From Eucalyptus grandis (taxonomy: Eukaryota > Streptophyta > Magnoliopsida > Myrtales > Myrtaceae), in assembly GCF_016545825.1 (NCBI RefSeq), contig NC_052614.1:12170559-12234558 (forward strand): a stretch of 64,000 nt of DNA, given 5' to 3'. Below the pieces are notes generated by a model that saw only the letters and a list, made by a program, of their open reading frames with translations, did no database searches and had not been told where the DNA came from. The position numbers and the translations under genes are program-made. Positions 34,517-45,888 of the stretch are shown here, piece by piece (the first letter of the stretch is position 1; each line of letters opens with the position of its first letter).

Positions 34517-36662
34517 TGTTAACACCTAAATTTTGATTAGATTTTTAATTAGGCCTTAGTTTCTTTATTTATGTATTTTTCCTCTTTTTCGGATAAATAG
34601 ATAATAATAAGAGAAAACAACATAAAACAAATAAAAACAACAAAACAACCAAAAAAAAAAAAAAAAAAAAGAAAAGCGAAGCCCGCAGCTAAGCCCAGCC
34701 CCTCCCCTCTTTTTCTCTCCCTCACACAAGGCCCCACAACCTAGGCCCGCGCAACCTAGCCCTTCCCCCTCCTTCCTTCTCCTTCCTTCTTCTTCGTGCC
34801 TCTGTGGATCATGCGCGATGACCGGCGACGCCCTCAAGGGCAACCTACGGCAGAGAGAAATAAAGGTAGGCCGCCGAAGGAGAGGACAATGCACATGCGC
34901 CTTCAATGCGTGCCTTTAATGCTGAGATGAGACGCCGATTCAGCCGCAAGGGACCGGTCGGCAAGCCAAAGACCGGCAGCCGAGCCCCTCCGTCAACCGG
35001 ACCTCCTCGCCTATAAATAGCGAAACACCTCCATCGTCAAAAGACACACAAGCTAACAAGCTCATAGGGGTCCCCGAGAGACTTCAGGGAGCTCAAAGAG
35101 CGAGCAAGGTAGAAATCGGGTCACGAGCTCAAACCACCTCCCTCCGAGAGACTTCAGGGGAGGCAGGCGGCGAGCGAGCCCGAGGGGGAGAGAGCACGAG
35201 GAACTCGGAGACTTTCCCTTGAGAGACTTCAAGGGAGATTCAAAGAGTGAGCTCGCGAGAGAAATTCGGTCGCGAACTCGAACGACCTCCCTCCGAGAGA
35301 CTTCGGGGGAGGCCGACGACAAGCGAACCCGAAGAGAGAGGGTCGAGCTAGGTAAGAAGCAGGGGTCGAGGTCCAAATCTGAAGATCCAGGGGCGAGAAG
35401 GCCGGATCTCGGGAGTCAAAGTGCCCTTCGCCGCGCGCTCGGCCATCGTCATCGCCATCCGCCCCGGCACCATCACCATTCGATCGTTGCTACTCGCCAT
35501 CCACCGCAGCCCCGACGTCATCGCCACCACCGTTCGCCGCCGCATCATGTCTTTGTTGTAGCCAAGTATCAACCACCGCTCGCCACCACTCGCTGTCCCT
35601 GTCTACCGCGTCACTGCCGTCGCCCCCCGTCTATGAAACCCTAATCCCCTAGTCTCGACCGGCCAAATAGATCGGCTGCCGTTGTTGAGTCGTGCTCTCC
35701 AATCCGACGAACGACCGACCACCGCCGTCCTATGCGTAGCTGTCGTCGACAATGCGAGCCGCCACCCCAGCCCCTCCATCGATGTCGTGAATAGAGAGAA
35801 GTGAGAGAGAGAGAGCCGCGAAGCTGGGCGAAATCGAGTCGGGCGCATGACCCGGTTCCCTAGGGTTTCTTCAAGCGGGTTGGGTCATCGGGCCGATTTT
35901 GAAACTCGGGCCGGGTATCCCTTTTTTAATTCAAATAGGCCCAATTCCAGTGTGTGGGCTGAGGTTTTCTAAGAAAAACAAAAACAAAAAAATCTAGGCC
36001 GGGCCTGCAACGCAGGCCCATCCGCGTTCTGGGCGGACGACCCGGGTCGGACCCAACCCTGGATCCAACCCGAGTCGTTAAATATATCATATTATATTAA
36101 TTTAATAATATTTAATAAATAAAATAAAAAATAATTTATTTTTCCAAAAAATCAAAAATATCAAAAATATCCATATTTTCCCAAAAAAGCCAAAAAAAAA
36201 AAAGTCAGAAAAAGCCAAAAAAATTATTTATATTTTCAGAAAAGATCAAAAATCCAAAAATGCTTTTTATGTCAAAAAAAATGAGAAAAAGACCCACAAA
36301 AATGTTTTCCTCCACAAATGAATGGAAAATCCCTCAAAAAATCCAAAAGCCTTAGAGTTTAAACAAGATTAGATACCGAAAGGGCATTAGTGATTAACTA
36401 GTGTAATCAAGTCCCCGATCCTAATTTCTCTGGTTACGCAGGAGCAAGTATTTCTCCCGATATTTCGCTTGGGTTTCTAATCGACCCACCCATTTTAGTG
36501 GCGACTCCATTTTAAAATTAATTTATAGGTTAAAAAACTTGGACCATTAAGTCGTGAATTGGTGGACTTGGGAGAGTCCAGGTTAAAAAGACCTAACCGA
36601 ACCATTAGCCTCCTTTAGGCGACCCGCCCGATCGAGCGCCGAAGAAAAAAAGAGTCACGACA
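34517..36662 (+). repeat. 3' LTR of the gag-only element
   Basis: Aligns end to end with 24723-26864. TATA box at 35012-35019. It also carries a hairpin array (35071-35312), with stems partly changed relative to the 5' LTR. It ends AGAGTCACGACA and is followed by TSD accat. Confidence 0.93.
35071..35312 (+). promoter_or_regulatory. Array of four GAGACT-loop hairpins (3' LTR copy)
   Basis: 35071-35090, 35137-35163, 35215-35236 and 35286-35312. The third is a perfect 8-bp stem (TCCCTTGA with TCAAGGGA) around GAGACT; the fourth pairs CCTCCC-CCGA with TCGG-GGGAGG. CCGA/TCGG in one and TTGA/TCAA in another are paired changes that keep the stem. Confidence 0.65.
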
Positions 36663-37131
36663 ACCATTAGCAATATTATGGAACAAATAAATTATTAAAA
36701 AAAAGTGATATAATGTCTCAAAGTTTGACTTGATTGCTCTAGTTATCCGATTTCATTATTCTACCTAATTCGAAGCCATATTTTTCCAATAAAAACTATT
36801 CGCTAGGATAGAACAAGATAGTTACACGAGCTGATAGCTAATAGATGCCATTCTTATTCAGTTGAACGAGTCTGAGAACGTGAGAATATGCCACTTGAAG
36901 TGAGTTTGAGAATTGCCTAGTTGATTACAATAAGGATTCAAGTCTTCCGTCTGCGGTAGAGCGAGATGTGGGAATCTCTTCTTGTGGGTATTGCTAATCG
37001 TACCTCTCCATTGGTTTCTGCATATATCACCCAAACGGTCGGCTAATTGGAAATCCCTTTTACCACAACAGCGTCACGAGAACGATTCTCGATAATATTG
37101 TGTACTTTCCCTGATCCGCAAATTCTGATCA
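36663..37131 (+). repeat. 3' LTR of plus-strand copia, second part
   Basis: Starts with the second TSD copy accat and continues the copia LTR interrupted at 24722. Runs at least to the N gap; its true end is not visible. Confidence 0.5.
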
Positions 37132-37231
37132 NNNNNNNNNNNNNNNNNNNNNNNNNNNNNNNNNNNNNNNNNNNNNNNNNNNNNNNNNNNNNNNNNNNNN
37201 NNNNNNNNNNNNNNNNNNNNNNNNNNNNNNN
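37132..37231. other. Assembly gap (100 N)
   Basis: Exactly 100 Ns, the usual placeholder for a gap of unknown size. Similarity across it cannot be assumed. Confidence 0.99.
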
Positions 37232-37711
37232 CCTTAATAACAATTGTAATCTTAATTTTATCGGTAGGTTACATATCAAAGTGTGTCCACATTGCCATGA
37301 AATAGAGTCTTTTAGATAGCAATACTTCAAAAACATTATAATATTTAATTGATATTTTCCTAAATATTATCCCAATATTGTTTAAAACCCGTATATGATA
37401 AATTTATAGTCGACAAAGTTACCCTTAACCTACTTTCTTTCCCTTTTACGAAGCAGTTGAACATAACATTCGTAGATGTGCTTTGCCAGGAAGAAGGCTT
37501 TGATCAAAAGGAAAAACGCAAGGAGAATAAAGAAACCCTCTTCAGTTTTCAAGGAAAAAAGCTAGTGAAATTCTTCAATTATAAATTTTCCAGGCACTTC
37601 TAGCATGATAAATGATTAGAAGACAAGAATGCTGTCTAGTCTATTACCAAGCATATTGGGAAGACTGCTTCAACTATGTGAAGGCACATTCAACAATTAA
37701 TGAAGGTAAGT
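37232..37711. other. A/T-rich non-coding segment
   Basis: Nothing recognised on either strand. Confidence 0.5.
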
Positions 37712-37714
37712 AAT

Positions 37715-38346
37715 GGGTGCATTTGGTTCAGCATTTTTGATGGACTTTCAGCCTTCAAAGCTCATTGGGGAAATATTGAACTGTTTGACAACTATTTTGA
37801 AGTAACTTTTAAATGGAAGTTAGCATGACCAAAAGCCTAATACTAGTATGGACTAGTTTTGAGCTTTCAGTATTTGGCAAAATACTAAAACTTATTTTTT
37901 CCCCCAAACTATCCTTACTCATTCTTCAAATTTATGATTTTGCTCTCGTTATTATTTTTTTAAATGCCAAAAATAATGCTAAAAAAAATCAAATATATAT
38001 AAATAATAAAAAATTAATATATATTTTGGTCTTTTTTAAAAATTAATTTATATATTTGATTGTTTTAGCATATATATTTGATTTTTTTAGTATTATTGTC
38101 AAAATTTATATTTAAAAAGTTGCATACATTATTTTTTCAATTTTAAACAAATAAAAGTTAAAAGATTCCGACGAAGGATTCGGTCTTTTTTATATATGTA
38201 TTTGATTTCTTAGCATTATTTTCAAATTTATATTTAAAAGTCGCATACATTATTTTTTCCAATTTAAAAAAATAAAAATAAAAAAAAATTCAAAGAAGAA
38301 TTTGGTCTTTTGAATAAGTTTTTAAAATACTGAATTAAACGCACTC
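37715..38346. mobile_element. MITE with GGGTGCATTTGGTTCAG-type TIRs
   Basis: Left end GGGTGCATTTGGTTCAGCAT; right end complements GAGTGCGTTTAATTCAGTAT. AAT flanks both sides (37712-37714 and 38347-38349), a 3-bp TSD compatible with PIF/Harbinger-like MITEs. The interior holds two copies of a block of about 115 bp (about 38058-38190 and 38200-38310) sharing ttgcatacattattttttc. Non-coding, A/T-rich. Confidence 0.7.
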
Positions 38347-38349
38347 AAT

Positions 38350-40454
38350 ATGCCTTGGAAGTCAAACAGTTAACTGACCCGTCGTTATTAATTAATTCAA
38401 ATTTAGGAAAAAATAACATTTTTTCATCAATTAAAAAAGGGGCTCTCTATGTTGTAACCAAGAAACATCTGCATCATTTTTGCATGTCGCCGGGTCGAAA
38501 TATACGTATCACCTATGTTGGCAAAATATACATATATTAATGTTTAAAAAGAGAGAGAAGAATAATTAGAAACGAGAAAATGAGAAAAGAAAACGGGGAG
38601 AAAATATTCAAACGTATAGAAAAGCTACAGACTGTATGACTTTAGCAAAGGTTGCACATGGCCGTGGTCTTATTGTACTCTCTCTCTCATAATTTTAGAG
38701 ACATGACATGACATTGCTTTATTGACTGATAAATTGCAGTACGCCACGCAATCATTACACTTGCAAAGCAGAGGCGTGACATTCGCTGCTTTGGCTGAAG
38801 AAAAAGAGCAAAAGATAAAAACAAAAAATAATAAAAATAATAAAAAAGGAGATTCTACATTAGGTGCATCCAGCTGTGGAGCACCTTTTGACAAAGAGCC
38901 TCGGAAAAAGTCAAAAAGCAAAAGAAAAAAAATGATTTTGATATTTGAAAGGACGGAAGGGAACGTAAAGTGGGGTTCTCGAGAATAGACGCGACCGGGG
39001 CGTGGAGGGACAGGGGCTGCTTCGCTTCGCTTTATGTCTCTCTCTCTCTCTGTCTGTGGCGCAGTCCAATGAAAAGGGCGCTCTTCTCAGAGAGCTACAG
39101 AGGGAGAAAATTTTATGTGCAGGATGCGCCATTTACGCACTAACCCATTCAGTAGACGACAAATGGCACTGTAGACTCACCCTTAGAAAATTGGAATCTC
39201 TCCTTCTTTGCCGGTTGGACCTCCTCTTTCCTTCTCTGTGCAACTCCATGGGACTGCCGACCCTCGAGCTCCACCGCCGCTCGCTCTCTCCACGACGACC
39301 ACCAAGACCGCCATTTGTTTTGCGCTCACACTCATCAAAGAGTACTTAAGAAATACCCGTCAACCTGCACGAGAAAACACCCTAGTAAAAAGCATCGAAG
39401 ATGAGACATTCAAGATTGAACGGTTCCAGATTTCGTATAAATTCTCTCTGAAACCTACAATATATCTGTTTGAACAAAATCTTCATATTCTAAAAGTAAA
39501 ACCTACTCTATCACAAGTTCCGAACTCTATTGATTCTACCTTTATTATTAATTAAACGATTATAATAAATTATAACTTTTAAAAACTATTATTTATTGTT
39601 ACAATTCATTGATTATAATGACAAGCGGAAAATATGAATATTAATAGAGTAAAAATTTCAGTCATAAAATGGAAGCTCGGATAAAATAGCATAATATATC
39701 ATAGGATTGTGCGAAGACATAAATCAAGAAAAACATTAAAACTTGTTCTAGATTCTAGATTATAAGTCCAAATTCTTCCATCTAAAAATCTATAACTTAC
39801 CTATCAAAACAGATTTTTCATTTTTTGAAATCTGGAATCTATTCTACTGGAAACTAAAACCTGTAAACTTCCACTAATCCAGTTCTCATACTTCAGATTC
39901 TACTTTAAAATCTTGCTCACCCTTATGTGACGCAGTGCAAGCAAACGAAGGGGAGAGGAGAGTTTGAGGCCAAGCATGAGGAGGAGAATCGAATTGGAAT
40001 ATAAAAATAGAATTTTGGAGTATAAAAAGAATAATCTGGCAAATGGGTCTCATATATTGAAGGTAAACAAGGGAAATTTCTAGGGAAATCCATTGGGACC
40101 AGAGGTATCTTCGAATCTGAATTGAAGGGCAAAAGGATTTAAGGTTAATTGGGCAAAGAATTAAGGATTCTGCACAAAAGAATATTGACAGAGCATAGGG
40201 GAGAGAGAGATGGTAGAGGAAATGGACAAGGCAGGGTGGTGGGGTTCGTCGGACGAGAGCATAGGAGAGAGAGAGAGAGAGAGGCGTGAGCGTGAGCGAG
40301 AAAGGATGGAGAGAGCAAAGTGGAGTCTTCACGGATGGAGAGAGACTTGCTGACGGAGCGAGCCACTGTGACATGTTTCGCTCATTGAGTGGCTTTTTGC
40401 AAAAATGATGTGGCATTATAGTTGCGCCTGATATTCTCTAGAGGTTTCCCTCTT
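38350..40454. other. Non-coding segment with a third MITE-like copy
   Basis: No recognisable gene. 38960-39350 is GC-richer with a (TC)n run at 39037-39052; its open readings have no known motifs. 39395-39930 is listed separately. 40195-40350 is GA-rich low-complexity DNA. Confidence 0.5.
39395..39930 (-). mobile_element. MITE-like dispersed repeat, copy 3 (inverted, diverged)
   Basis: On the minus strand it aligns with 12152-12707: gggtgagcaag start, then agattccagatttcaaaaa, atttatgtcttcgcacaat, agcttccatttta, ctattaatattcat and ggaacttgtgatagagta. This copy lies outside the A/B duplication, so it shows that the block is a dispersed element in its own right. Confidence 0.5.
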
Positions 40455-41536
40455 GAGAAAATATTAGATGTGTTTAATATGCCACGTAAGATGGTACAAT
40501 AAACCATACATTGATCGACACATGACAATTCTAGGCTCACCTGTGCCTCACTCTCTCCGTTAACTCCATCTCTCTCACCTTTACTCTCTCTCCTCCCCTC
40601 CATTTCTGCCCACGACTCTCCCTCCCCCTCTCTCTCTCCCCTTTCTCTCTCTACTTCTCTTTTCTTTCCTCTTGCATCTACCATGGCTCGAGCTCGAGTT
40701 GGCTCATGGATGCTTTAGGTCAAGGAGGAACGGCATGCTGCCGGACGGAGATTGCATCGAGCTTCATTTGTAGTGAGATGGCTTGAGGCCAAGCTCAAAA
40801 CTCGAGCACTACCCAAAGCTTCGGGTTTGAGGTCGAGTTTCATGGCCAAAGCAGGCATGGATGAGTGTCGTCCATGGCTGGCTATGAGCGTCATCCATGA
40901 TGGATGGGAAAAAAAGATACCAAGGGATCAATAGCATACTCGAACGAATGGACGGACAAGCGAGTGCAATAGAGCAAGAACATATGAGGATGACTTAGGT
41001 GATGAAATCACATTAAATAAGGAAACCAAAGCCAACCCGATACGCCTACGCGTCCGTTTACAAAACCCATCTGCTCATTTCCTCCTCCCAGCTTCGCGTC
41101 CAACCTTGCTTGCTGAAATTCTCCAAGAAAGTTTGGGTTTTTATTTTTCTTTTCATCTCTCCTCGTACGTCCGTTTAGTTGTCATTCTGGAGACCTTTTG
41201 GGAGATGGGTTTGATCTCCTTGAGCGAGTCCTTGTGTTCTACGGCCCCCGTGTCGGCGGCGACGGCCATGAACGAGCATCGGCATGCTCCTGAGTAAGGT
41301 AGCCATGAGTCGACTCTAGCTCGAGCCATGGCAGACACGATAGGAAAGAAATGAGAAGTAGAGAAAGAAGAGGGAGAGAGAGAGTCGCGGGCAGAAAGGG
41401 AGGGGAGGAGAGAGAGATGAAGTGTTAACGAAAAGAGTGGGGGCTGACAGGTGGGCTCAAATTTGTCACGTGTTAATAAGTGTACGATTTATTGTATCAT
41501 CCTATATGTCATATTAAACTCACATAATATTTTCTC
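40455..41536. mobile_element. 1.08-kb long inverted repeat (fold-back-type element)
   Basis: Left arm 40455 to about 40716 and right arm about 41299-41536 are inverted copies: GAGAAAATATTAGATGTG against GAGAAAATATTATGTGAG, then tttaatatg, gatacaataaa-like, gcccacctgt-like, a CT-rich block and ccatggctcgagctcgagt. The spacer is about 580 bp without a recognisable frame. A convincing TSD was not found, so the superfamily (Mutator-like or other fold-back) is open. Confidence 0.75.
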
Positions 41537-41755
41537 CTCCTTCCCACCCTCCCCTCGAAAGACGTGTATTTTTTCAATGGATTTTCGCATTTACACATGT
41601 GGGTGACAAAAGAGAGAGGAGTGGGGAGTCATGTCCAAAAGTGGGGACAATCGATGGTGGTTGGTGGTACCCATAGTAGCCCAACACGTCATTATCTTGC
41701 TTTTATATGTCCCACGCGTCATTTTCTTCTCAAGTGGAGAAAATTAGGATTCTTG

Positions 41756-42118
41756 TGTAAGACATAAAAATCAAATGAGGAAGTCAGGATTATTTATAGA
41801 CAAATCTCCAGTCATTGTTCGTATTCACGTTTGTCAGAAAATTCCTGAAAATTCAAAGAAATATCAGGCACACACTACTAACCCAATTCACTCACGTATT
41901 GATGGTGTATTCCAAATAAGAGGGTTTGTGTTATACCTTATGATTAACCCGTTAGAATGAACAATTGTTCCTTTATACGCCGTCTCCCATCAAGACGGTT
42001 ATCAAAATGGTGGTTGTCATGAAAATGTACAAAATGTGGAAAAACTACATGTTAAATAACCGCCACTTTAAAGAGAAAATATGGGTTCGAAAATGTGGGG
42101 TCACAAATATAAATAACA
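41756..42118 (-). repeat. 3' LTR of minus-strand copia
   Basis: Minus-strand start TGTTATTTATATTTGTGACC, end TTTTATGTCTTACA. The PPT-like AAGTGGGAGAA (minus) lies just inside at 42119-42129. Confidence 0.93.
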
Positions 42119-42458
42119 TTCTCCCACTTGATCTCATCATTTTCATCATGCGGATTATCCAACTAAATCCACGAAAAACTTTATGCTTAAAGAAAAGAAA
42201 CAAAACACATAGATCATGGCAACACGTTCTCTAATAGTGAGTAATATCTTCCATGTATCACAATGCATCTTGCATCTTATTTCTTTAATGTCAGCCTATA
42301 TGTGACAATATATCTTAATGAATAAACTCTATGTTTATTTCAGAACCAAGGATAAATGTTATTCTCATAAGCAACAAAATGTGTACATCAAAATTGAGAA
42401 TTAACATTACAACAGAATATGAGTTTCATACAACAAAAATCGTTCATATGATGACAAA

Positions 42459-42930
42459 TCACATGATGAGACCTATTCCCATACTAGTTACATGATCCTT
42501 ATACTTCATCGGTGGCATGTCTTTAGTTAAATGATCACCTATCATCAATTCAGTGCTAATGTGTTCTATGATCACTTTGTTCTCCTTAACACATTCCCTT
42601 ATGGCTAAATACTTGATGTCGATATGCTTATTTCGACTACCACTTTTGGCATTTTTAGCTATGAAAACTACAGCTGAATTGTTACAATATATTCTTAATG
42701 GCTTAGAAATAGAATCAACAATTCTAAGCCCAGTAATGAAACTCTTCAATCATACACCATGTGAGGTAACCTCAAAATAAGAAATGAACTCAGCCTCCAT
42801 AGTGGAAGTAGCAGTCAAACTCTGCTTGACACTTTTCCATGACACGACTCTGCTAGCTAACATAAAAATGTATCCAAATGTTGATTTTCGTGAATCAACA
42901 TAGCCCGCGAAGTCCGTATCCGAATAACCA
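42459..42930 (-). pseudogene. Copia RNase H domain (broken)
   Basis: Minus reading from about 42930: DFAGYVDSRKST-like, then TATSTMEAEFISYFEVTSHG, LRIYCNNSAVVFIAKN, KHIDIKYLAIRECVKENKV and DHLTKDMP to a stop at 42459. YCDNSAV is read here as YCNNSAV, a change of a catalytic-region Asp to Asn. The frame shifts near 42750. Removes RNA from the hybrid during reverse transcription in intact elements. Confidence 0.85.
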
Positions 42931-42979
42931 ACTACTTCTAAGTTGTCAGTCTTTGGTACCTTGAAGGTATCTCATCACT

Positions 42980-43960
42980 TTCTTTGCAGCTTTCCAGTGG
43001 TCTATACATGGATTACTCTGATATCTTCCCAACATTCCCATAGCAAAAACGATGCCAGGTCGAGTGCAAACCTGAGCATACATTAAGCTTCTGATAGCGA
43101 ATGTTATTCATTTGTTCCATTTCTAGATCGTTCTTCGGGCATTGGTTCAAATTGAACCTGTCACCCTTCACAATGAGTACTATAGTTGGTGAACAATCTT
43201 TCATCCAAAATCTCTCTAGAACCTTATTGATATAGGTTTCTTGAGATAATCTTAAATTTTTTCGAGGTCTATCTCTATGGATCTTAATGCCAATGACATA
43301 AGATGCCTTACCTATATCTTTCATATCAAAACTCTTAGAGAGAAATTGTTTCACCTCATGTAACAACCCCTTATCATTGGTTGCAAGTAGAACATCATCC
43401 ACATATAGCACAAGGAAACAAATTTTGCTCCCACTGACCTTCTGGTATATGCATTGATCCAAGACATTCTCTACAAAACCGAATAAAGAGATGATGTCAT
43501 GGAACCTTAACTACCATTGGCGGGATGCTTGTTTCCAGCCATCTATAAATTTCTTAAGCTTGCACACCAAATGCTCACCTTTACTAAAGGAGAATCCTTC
43601 AGGTTGTTTCATGTAAACCTCATTCTCTAGTTCTCCATTGAGGAACGTCGTTTTCACATCCATTTGATGTAATTCCATATCAAAATGGGCAATTAATGCC
43701 AAAACAATACGAAGAGAATCTTTCTTAGATACGGAAGAAAAAATCTCTGTGTAATCGATTCATTCCTTTTGAGTGAATCATTTGGTAACGAGTCTAGCTT
43801 TATATCTTTCAATTTAGCTTTATATCTTTCAATGTTATCTTATGAATCATTCTTAGTTTTGAAGACCCATTTACAATCAATGGCCTTCGCACCATCAAGT
43901 AACTCAACCAAATCCCAAACTTCGTTAGATGTCATAGAACTCATCTATTCCCTCATGGCA
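42980..43960 (-). pseudogene. Copia reverse transcriptase (broken)
   Basis: Minus readings: HFDMELHQMDVKTTFLNGEL and VYMKQPEGF (43700-43590), then SKICFLVLYVDDVLLATNDK (YVDD catalytic box, near 43390) and SFDMKDIGKASYVIGIKIHR. At least two frame changes and stops lie between blocks (43510 and 43462-43480 among them). YVDD is kept but the domain is split. Confidence 0.88.
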
Positions 43961-44403
43961 TTGTACCAAAAATTAGATTTATCACTATCTATGACTTGTG
44001 AAAACGTTTCAAGATCATTCTCAGTTCCAATATTGTATTCAGATTCTTGTAAATACACAATATAATTACTAGAATTGCCGATTTCCTTATTCTAGCAGAT
44101 CTTCTCAATGTTACATCAACACTCTCTTAAGGAGCGTGTTGCTCAACTGGTTGTTTAACAGTTTCCGATAATTGCTGAACAACCAGATCTACTAGATCAA
44201 TGTCAACAGGTTATGGAACTTTACCAATTGGTTGTTCAATAGCCGGTTGAACTGAAGGGACATTATGAGCAACAACCAACCTTAAACTTGAGGTGGAAGG
44301 TTGAGTGTCTGAATGATCTTTCTTAGGAACAAAGTTCTTCGATTGATCGCTTCTACTAATCAAGTCATTTTAAAAAAAATTAGCATTTCTTGATTCCACA
44401 ATC

Positions 44404-45200
44404 TTAATGGTGTGAGATGAACAATAAAACCTGTATCCCTTGGACCTTTTGGCATATCCAATGAAATACCCAAATGCGTACATGTTGCAAACTCGGTTTC
44501 CAACTTTTAAATAACTCAAAAGGTGTCTTTGAGACAGCCTTGGTTGGAACTCGGTTTAATATGTACACTGCCATCTTAAGTGCTTTAGTCCATAGGGACT
44601 TAGGAAGTTTGGAGCTGCTAAGCATACTCTGCACCATATCCAATAAGGTTCGGTTTTTTCTTTCAGCTACACCGTTTTGGTTTGGAGAACTAGACATAGT
44701 ATATTGGGCAACTATCCAATGCTCTTGAAGAAATTTTGCAAATGGACCAAGTGCTTGTCCATCTTCAGTGTATCTACCATATAATTCTCCACCTCTATTT
44801 GATCTCACGATCTTAATTTGTTTACCGCATTATTTCTTTACTTTCACCTTAAATATCTTAAAGGCATCTAACGCTTCATGCTTATTATGAAGCAAGTAGA
44901 GATACATGTAACATGAATAATTATCTATGAAAGAGATGAAGTATTTCTGACTACACGAGTCTTTATCCGGACTACAAATATCCGTATGTATGATTTTTAA
45001 TATTTCTATACTTCTCTTGGCACATTTCTTTGTCTTGTTAGTCTGCTTTATCTTTATGCAGTCTAGATAAGTATCACAATCCGTAAAATCTAAAGTACTG
45101 AGTACTCCATCATTTACCAATCGCTTAATTCTTTTTATGGAGATATGTCCCAATCTCTAGTGCTACAACATAGAAGAGTGTTCATTCACAACACATTGTA
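44404..45200 (-). pseudogene. Copia integrase (broken, DDE altered)
   Basis: Minus order: LGHISIKRIKRLVNDG (zinc-binding side), IHTDICSP (first catalytic Asp), [28 protein letters not shown] (second Asp replaced by Asn), and [20 protein letters not shown] (catalytic Glu). The D-to-N change alone should stop strand transfer. Frameshift near 44820 and stop codons also break it. Confidence 0.88.
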
Positions 45201-45726
45201 CCAACGTTATCATGAACATACATTGCATTATAATAGGCATTATCTTGTAAATTAATTCGAAAAAGACCATTAGACAAAGTACCACTTCCAATAATTTCAG
45301 ATTTAAACAATAAACAGAAGTTGAATCTGAAAAGTTAAAAGAGTAACCTAAAGGTACAAGTCTTGAAACTGAAATTAAGTTTCTAGAGAAACTAGGAATA
45401 TAAAAAGTCATTTCTAAATTTAAAACAAAGCCACTATTGAGAACTAGTCTACATGTTTTAATAGCTTCCACATGCGAACGCATCTTATTTTCTGAATAGA
45501 TGCTTTGTTCACTTCCCACTGGCTTCCTGTGGTTTTGAAAACCCTACAAGGAATTATAAATGTGGATTGTAGATCCAGAATCAATCCACCGAGTGTTGTG
45601 ACTTACATCAGTCATATTAGATTCATAACAAACATAAGAGACTGGATTACATTTCTTCTCGAGCCAAGTCTTAAATTTGACACAATCATTCTTTATATGC
45701 CCATTCCTTTTACAGAAGAAATATTT
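45163..45726 (-). pseudogene. Copia zinc knuckle and protease (broken)
   Basis: Near 45726-45685 the reading YFFCKRNGHIKNDC is a CCHC knuckle with the first Cys changed to Tyr. Near 45590-45565 RWIDSGSTIHI gives the protease active site (D-S-G-S). A stop follows at about 45548. Then FYIPSFSRNLISVSRL (45400-45350), the pre-integrase linker, is open to 45163. Confidence 0.8.
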
Positions 45727-45888
45727 AGATTCTTTCTTAATGTCAGCTTGGGGAGGTATTTTACATTTTCCCTTATACTTACCATGGTCCTTATTCTTTC
45801 TTTATATTGCCAAATGAACACTTTCTCCCAATTCCATAATCAGTCTTTCTTCCTCTTTAACACACATGATCATGAGTTCATTAATTGA

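Larger units (their letters stand above)
24723..36662 (+). mobile_element. Gag-only Tat/Ogre-related LTR retrotransposon (LARD-like), complete with TSD accat
   Basis: LTRs at 24723-26864 and 34517-36662 (about 2.14 kb each) start TGTT(G/A)ACACCTAAATTTTG and end CGACA. ACCAT lies on both outer sides (24718-24722 and 36663-36667). PBS TGGCGACTCCATTGGGGA follows the 5' LTR and a purine tract precedes the 3' LTR. Only a broken gag is coded; protease, RT, RNase H and integrase are absent from the 7.65-kb interior, which is instead filled with non-coding and tandemly repeated DNA. It would depend on an autonomous partner. The shared PBS and LTR start make elements like the one at 1-7929 candidate partners. 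Confidence 0.93.

Noticed and set aside
35219..35644. 141-codon plus-strand frame in the 3' LTR, His/Arg/Pro-rich
   Set aside because: Low-complexity text from the GC-rich LTR section; no equivalent frame in the 5' LTR.
39886..40416. 176-codon minus-strand frame
   Set aside because: Ser/Leu/Pro-rich text over GA-rich low-complexity DNA and part of a MITE-like repeat; no motif.
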